From contig NZ_JAGENB010000001.1 of the NCBI RefSeq assembly GCF_019991125.1, positions 248,001 to 312,000 on the forward strand: a stretch of 64,000 nucleotides of DNA, given 5' to 3'. The translations under genes were made by a program, and so were the position numbers. Of the stretch, positions 59,822 to 64,000 are shown piece by piece (the first letter of the stretch is position 1; every line of letters begins with the position of its first letter). The notes below the pieces were generated by a model. That model worked only from the letters and a program-made list of their open reading frames with translations, did no database searches and was not told where the DNA came from. Origin of the DNA: Phyllobacterium calauticae. GTDB taxonomy: Bacteria > Pseudomonadota > Alphaproteobacteria > Rhizobiales > Rhizobiaceae.

Positions 59822-61471
59822 ATGGAAGCAGATTTCGTCATCATCGGTTCGGGTTCGGCCGGTTCCGCCATGGCCTACCGCCTGTCGGAGGACGGCAGGC
59901 ATTCGGTCATCGTCATCGAATTCGGCGGCACGGATATGGGGCCATTCATCCAGATGCCCGCCGCCCTCTCCTTCCCGATGAACATGAGCACCTATGACTG
60001 GGGGTTCTCATCCGAGCCGGAACCGCACCTGGGCGGGCGCACGCTGGTGACCCCGCGCGGCAAGGTGATCGGCGGCTCCTCCTCCATCAACGGCATGGTC
60101 TATGTGCGCGGCCACGCCCATGATTTCGACCATTGGGCGGAGAGCGGCGCGGCTGGCTGGTCCTATGCGGATGTGCTGCCCTATTTCAAGCGCATGGAAC
60201 ATTCCCATGGCGGCGAGGCCGGATGGCGCGGCACCAACGGCCCGCTGCATGTGCAACGCGGACGGCGCGACAATCCCCTGTTCCATGCCTTCGTCGATGC
60301 AGGCAAGCAGGCGGGTTTCGAAGTCACCGAAGATTATAACGGCGCCAAGCAGGAAGGCTTCGGTGCCATGGAGCAGACCATTCACAATGGCCGCCGCTGG
60401 TCGACGGCCAATGCCTATCTGCGCCCGGCGCTGAAGCGGCGGAATGTGAGTCTCGTCAACGGCTTCGCGCGGCGTGTGGTCATCGAGAATCAAAGGGCGA
60501 CGGGGGTGGAAATCACCCGGCGCGGCAAGACGGAAATCGTGCGCGCGCGGCGTGAGGTGATCGTTGCGGCATCATCGATCAATTCGCCAAAACTCCTGAT
60601 GCTATCGGGCGTCGGCCCGGCACAGCACCTGAAAGAGCATGGCATTGCCGTGGTGGCCGATCGCGCCGGTGTCGGCCAGAACCTGCAGGACCACATGGAA
60701 GTCTATATCCAGCAGGAGAGCCTGAAGCCGATCACGCTCAATTCCAAGCTCGGACTGTTCTCCAAGGCGATGATCGGTGCGCAATGGCTGTTCTTCAAGA
60801 CCGGCGACGGCGCCACCAACCATTTTGAATCCGCCGCGTTCGTGCGCTCAAAACCCGGTGTCGACTACCCTGATATCCAGTACCATTTCCTGCCAGCTGC
60901 CATCCGCTATGACGGCAAGGCGGCAGCCAAGGGCCACGGATTCCAGGCGCATGTGGGTCCGATGCGCTCGAAGTCGCGCGGCAGCGTGAGCCTGCGCTCG
61001 TCCGACCCATTCGAAAAGCCGAAGATCGTCTTCAACTACATGTCGCATCCGGATGACTGGGCGGACTTCCGCCATGCGGTGCGGCTGACCCGCGAGATTT
61101 TCGGCCAGGCAGCGCTTGATCCCTATCGCGGCCGCGAGATTTCGCCGGGCGCGCATGTGCAATCCGATGAGGCCATCGACGACTTCCTGCGCGAACATGC
61201 GGAAAGCGCGTTCCATCCCTGCGGCACCTGCAAGATGGGCGCGGCAAGCGATCCCATGGCCGTGGTCGATCCGCAATGCCGGGTGATCGGTGTCGGGGGC
61301 CTGCGTGTCGCCGATTCCTCGATTTTTCCGCGCGTCACCAACGGCAATCTGAATGGTCCCTCGATCATGACCGGCGAAAAGGCGTCCGACCATATTCTTG
61401 GCCGCGATCCCCTGCCGAGGTCCAATCAGGAGCCGTGGATCAATCCGCGCTGGGAAGTGAGCGACCGGTGA
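59822..61471 (+). CDS. betA: choline dehydrogenase
   Basis: The 549-residue GMC flavoenzyme oxidises choline to betaine aldehyde. The FAD motif is [17 protein letters not shown] at the N-terminus, followed by [24 protein letters not shown], the signature [16 protein letters not shown], and the C-terminal active-site region [10 protein letters not shown] with [18 protein letters not shown]. The start at 59822 (MEADFV) follows GGGG and matches the length of rhizobial BetA; ATG 59810, overlapping the betC stop, is an alternative. It is membrane-associated in related species. Confidence 0.96.
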   Translation: MEADFVIIGSGSAGSAMAYRLSEDGRHSVIVIEFGGTDMGPFIQMPAALSFPMNMSTYDWGFSSEPEPHLGGRTLVTPRGKVIGGSSSINGMVYVRGHAHDFDHWAESGAAGWSYADVLPYFKRMEHSHGGEAGWRGTNGPLHVQRGRRDNPLFHAFVDAGKQAGFEVTEDYNGAKQEGFGAMEQTIHNGRRWSTANAYLRPALKRRNVSLVNGFARRVVIENQRATGVEITRRGKTEIVRARREVIVAASSINSPKLLMLSGVGPAQHLKEHGIAVVADRAGVGQNLQDHMEVYIQQESLKPITLNSKLGLFSKAMIGAQWLFFKTGDGATNHFESAAFVRSKPGVDYPDIQYHFLPAAIRYDGKAAAKGHGFQAHVGPMRSKSRGSVSLRSSDPFEKPKIVFNYMSHPDDWADFRHAVRLTREIFGQAALDPYRGREISPGAHVQSDEAIDDFLREHAESAFHPCGTCKMGAASDPMAVVDPQCRVIGVGGLRVADSSIFPRVTNGNLNGPSIMTGEKASDHILGRDPLPRSNQEPWINPRWEVSDR

Positions 61472-61496
61472 TGGTATCGGATTTTACTTTGCGCAA

Positions 61497-61520
61497 CCGG
61501 TGAGCTTGTCGAACCACGCA
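61497..61520. repeat. half copy of the GTGGTTCGACA repeat in the bet operon
   Basis: CCGGTGAGCTTGTCGAACCA followed by CGCAC matches one arm of the inverted repeat at 25816-25897. It lies in the 87-bp betA-betB gap, the only sizeable gap in the operon. Confidence 0.65.
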
Positions 61521-61558
61521 CAAAGCCTATGCTGAAATTACAACTCCAGGAGAACACC

Positions 61559-63022
61559 ATGCGCGCGCAGCCGAAGGCATCGCATTTCATCAATGGCCGC
61601 TTCGTCGAGGACAAGGCCGGCAAGCCGCTCGATGTGATCTATCCGGCGACCGGCGAAATCATCGCAAAACTGTTTGGCGCAACGCCGGCCCTGATCGAAC
61701 AGGCCGTGCAGGCAGCGGCGGCTGCGCAGCCCGCCTGGGCGGCGCTCAAGCCGGTGGAACGCGGCCGCATCCTGCGCCGGGCGGCGGACCTTCTGCGTGC
61801 CCGCAATGCCGAGATCGCCGAGTTGGAAACGCTCGATACCGGCAAGGCCATTCAGGAAACGCTGGTTGCCGATCCGGCATCGGCGGCCGATGCGCTGGAA
61901 TTCTATGGCGGCATCATCGCCGGGTTCAACGGCGAGATGATCGAGCTTGGCGGCTCCTATGCCTATACGCGCCGCGAGGCGCTGGGCGTCTGCGTCGGCA
62001 TCGGCGCATGGAACTATCCGATCCAGGGTGCGGGCTGGAAGTCGGCCCCGGCGCTCGCCGCAGGCAATGCCATGATCTTCAAGCCTTCGGAAAACACCCC
62101 GTTGTCCGCCCTTGCACTGGCAGAGATCTACAAGGAAGCCGGCCTGCCCGATGGCCTGTTCAATGTGGTGCAGGGGTTTGGCGATGTCGGTTCACAGCTC
62201 GTCGATCATCCGCTCGTGGCCAAGGTTTCGCTGACAGGCTCGGTGCCCACCGGCAAGAAGGTGCTGGCGCAGGCCGGTTCGCACATGAAACATGCCACAA
62301 TGGAACTCGGCGGCAAGTCGCCGCTGATCATTTTCGACGATGCGGATGTGGAGAACGCCGTTGGCGGTGCGCTGCTCGGCAATTTCTATTCCACCGGGCA
62401 GGTCTGCTCGAACGGCACCCGCGTTTTTGTCCAGAAGGGCATCAAGGACAGGTTCCTCGACCGGCTGGTGACGCGCACCAAGGCAATCCGCCTCGGCGAT
62501 CCGCTCGATCCGGAGATCCATCTGGGACCGCTGATCAACGCGGCGCAGCGCGACAAGGTTGTTGCCTATATCGAAAAGGGCAAGGCCGAGGGGGCGACGC
62601 TCGCCTTTGGCGGCGGCGTGCCGAAGATGCAGGGCTTTGAAGGCGGCTGCTATGTCGAGCCGACGATTTTCACCGGTGTGACCGATGGCATGACCATCGC
62701 GCAGGAGGAAATTTTCGGCCCCGTCATGGCTGTTCTCGATTTCAACGACGAGGACGAGGTTGTCGCCCGCGCCAACGATACGGAGTTCGGCCTGTCAGCG
62801 GGTGTCTTCACCAAGGATCTGTCCCGTGCGCACCGGGTCATCAGCCAGCTCAAGGCCGGCACATGCTGGATCAACACCTACAACCTCGCCCCGGTTGAAA
62901 TGCCGTTCGGCGGCTTCAAGCAGTCCGGTGTCGGCCGTGAAAACGGTCTGGCTGCGCTTTACCACTACAGCCAGATCAAGTCGGTCTATGTGGAAACGGG
63001 CAAGGTCGAGAGCCCCTACTAG
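61559..63022 (+). CDS. betB: betaine aldehyde dehydrogenase
   Basis: The 487-residue aldehyde dehydrogenase oxidises betaine aldehyde to glycine betaine with NAD(P)+. The catalytic residues are visible: Glu in [21 protein letters not shown] (about 250) and Cys283 in [41 protein letters not shown] and IKSVYVETG are typical of BetB. The ATG at 61559 follows CCAGGAGA. It is the last gene of betICBA, separated from betA by 87 bp that contain a REP-like half repeat. Confidence 0.96.
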   Translation: MRAQPKASHFINGRFVEDKAGKPLDVIYPATGEIIAKLFGATPALIEQAVQAAAAAQPAWAALKPVERGRILRRAADLLRARNAEIAELETLDTGKAIQETLVADPASAADALEFYGGIIAGFNGEMIELGGSYAYTRREALGVCVGIGAWNYPIQGAGWKSAPALAAGNAMIFKPSENTPLSALALAEIYKEAGLPDGLFNVVQGFGDVGSQLVDHPLVAKVSLTGSVPTGKKVLAQAGSHMKHATMELGGKSPLIIFDDADVENAVGGALLGNFYSTGQVCSNGTRVFVQKGIKDRFLDRLVTRTKAIRLGDPLDPEIHLGPLINAAQRDKVVAYIEKGKAEGATLAFGGGVPKMQGFEGGCYVEPTIFTGVTDGMTIAQEEIFGPVMAVLDFNDEDEVVARANDTEFGLSAGVFTKDLSRAHRVISQLKAGTCWINTYNLAPVEMPFGGFKQSGVGRENGLAALYHYSQIKSVYVETGKVESPY

Positions 63023-63030
63023 AATTGATC

Positions 63031-63058
63031 ATGGCGGGACATTTGCCTGTCCCGCCAT
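63031..63058. terminator. hairpin after betB (bidirectional)
   Basis: ATGGCGGGACA and TGTCCCGCCAT form an 11-bp perfect stem with a 6-nt loop between betB and the convergent hydrolase gene. It has no U-run but suits a shared terminator. Confidence 0.6.
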
Positions 63059-63063
63059 GTCCA

Positions 63064-64000
63064 TCATTTGCCGTAGATGGCGTCGCGCACACCATCGGGA
63101 AATGCCCCGATCATGCCGGCATAGGCCGTGTTGGTCATTACGACAACGGTGAGCTTTTGCTTAGGGTCGACAAACCACGACTGGCCGTAGACCCCGCCCC
63201 ATTGCCACGTGCCTGCCGATTGCGGCGAGCCCGCCGCCGCAGGATCTTTCAGAACGGAAAACCCGAGACTGAAACCCCAACCCGGCGGCGTGGCCGTCAC
63301 GACAATATCGCCAATCTGGTTGTCAGACAGCAGCTTGACGCTGTCGGCCTTCAGCAGGGGCGAGCCGCCCTTGCGCAGGGTTTCGAGGAAGCTGATGTAA
63401 TCATCGGCGGTTCCGGCCATGCCCGCACCGCCGGACGCGTAGGAAGCGGGATCGAAGATGCGGTCCGGCGCAAAGCTGACGACGCCGTCGAAAAACGGCA
63501 CGACATGCGGTCCGTCCATCCGCGCCGGCGGCTGGGCATCGCCATAGGCTACCGCCAGTCTTGTCCGGTCACTCACGCTGAATGCCGTATCCTTGAGACC
63601 CAGCTTTCCGGTGACATTTTCGCTCACCAGCTCGGGTAGTGTCTTGCCCGTGGCCTTGGCGAGCACTGCACCCAACACGTCGATGCCAACCGAATATTCC
63701 CAGGCGGTTCCGGGTTCAAACGACAGGGGAACCGTGGCGATGCGGCGCAGATTTTCTTCGATGGAGAGCCCCGGCTGGTCAAGACCGTCGGATATGTTGG
63801 CCTTGCGATAGGGGCCATTGGCGGGCTGAAGGAAGCCATAGCTCAGGCCTGACGTGTGGTCCATCAGCTGCCGGATGGTGATGACAGGTTCGCGGCCGTC
63901 GGCCAGTTTTGGCTGGAAATCCGGCAGATATTGCGTGACGGGATCATCGAGCTTCAGCTTCCCCTCTTCCACCAGCCGCAGGGCAGTAACCGCGACAATC
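63064..64000 (-). CDS. serine hydrolase of beta-lactamase/esterase family (5' end outside window)
   Basis: The reading continues past the window edge, so the N-terminus with the SxxK nucleophile motif is missing here. What is seen is the middle and C-terminal part of a class C beta-lactamase-like esterase/D-Ala-D-Ala peptidase homologue: LMDHTSGLSYGFL, the Tyr motif region WEYSVGIDVLGAVLAKATG, and WGGVYGQSWFVDPKQKLTVVVMTNTAYAG. The KTG motif of true AmpC is replaced by WGGVYGQ, so it is more likely an EstB-type esterase than a beta-lactamase. It is convergent with betB. Confidence 0.85.
   Translation of the reverse strand, partial: IVAVTALRLVEEGKLKLDDPVTQYLPDFQPKLADGREPVITIRQLMDHTSGLSYGFLQPANGPYRKANISDGLDQPGLSIEENLRRIATVPLSFEPGTAWEYSVGIDVLGAVLAKATGKTLPELVSENVTGKLGLKDTAFSVSDRTRLAVAYGDAQPPARMDGPHVVPFFDGVVSFAPDRIFDPASYASGGAGMAGTADDYISFLETLRKGGSPLLKADSVKLLSDNQIGDIVVTATPPGWGFSLGFSVLKDPAAAGSPQSAGTWQWGGVYGQSWFVDPKQKLTVVVMTNTAYAGMIGAFPDGVRDAIYGK

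Noticed and set aside
63064-64000. Second AmpC beta-lactamase
   Set aside because: The KTG motif is not present where expected (WGGVYGQ instead), so an esterase-type serine hydrolase is more likely. The N-terminal motif is outside the window.

Overview
The window looks like chromosomal DNA of a GC-rich alphaproteobacterium of the order Hyphomicrobiales (Rhizobiales), close to the Brucella/Ochrobactrum, Phyllobacterium and Rhizobium groups. The clues are a MucR/Ros zinc-finger regulator, a standalone DnaA domain IV protein paired with DUF6456, an ampR-ampC pair resembling that of Ochrobactrum, an MctP-type monocarboxylate symporter preceded by DUF3311, DUF2778 and TIGR03808 proteins, and a betI-betC-betA-betB operon in the order known from Sinorhizobium. 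The family placement is an inference from gene content. No tRNA, rRNA, CRISPR array, prophage or complete insertion sequence was found.

Layout. 0-3 kb: SufE, the DnaA-IV/DUF6456 pair, MucR and an AT-rich spacer. 3.5-10.9 kb: oligopeptidase B, a MarR-controlled flavin monooxygenase, a lone sulfonate-type binding protein with two c-type cytochromes, and an Arg/Tyr/Asp repeat protein. 11-13.5 kb: ampC and ampR, separated by two related palindromic elements. 13.5-20.3 kb: SRPBCC protein, nitrilase-family amidohydrolase, an Abi_2/HEPN-like protein, a YafY-VOC-EVE operon, an MFS transporter divergent from an HxlR regulator, an orphan promoter with a Fur-like box and a possible small RNA, and sodB. 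20.4-33.7 kb: class IV aminotransferase, L,D-transpeptidase, HerA-like ATPase, mctP, a DUF2778 protein, an ABC-F gene behind a 23-residue leader ORF, an EF-G paralogue and a cold-shock gene. 33.9-40.9 kb: flavoprotein, MFS transporter divergent from a MocR regulator, a gene-poor kilobase with two tiny ORFs, SDR and a methyltransferase. 41-47 kb: a run of small secreted or membrane proteins. 47.4-52 kb: methylmalonyl-CoA mutase mutAB, then corA and an orphan AbrB-type antitoxin. 52.3-57.3 kb: Gre factor, Tat-secreted beta-helix protein, asparaginase, methyltransferase, thiolase. 57.7-63 kb: betICBA, then the start of a serine hydrolase that runs off the window.

Functional units. betC, betA and betB convert choline-O-sulfate to glycine betaine under BetI, whose likely operator is visible. 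MutA and MutB form the B12-dependent mutase that sends propionyl-CoA carbon to succinyl-CoA. AmpR should control AmpC, with an unusual pair of palindromes between them. Most of the window is ordinary core metabolism. The most interesting signals are in non-coding DNA: the ampR-ampC palindromes, the Fur-like box with its orphan transcript, the ABC-F leader, the paired TTAAGT operator, and REP-like palindromes near bet and mctP.
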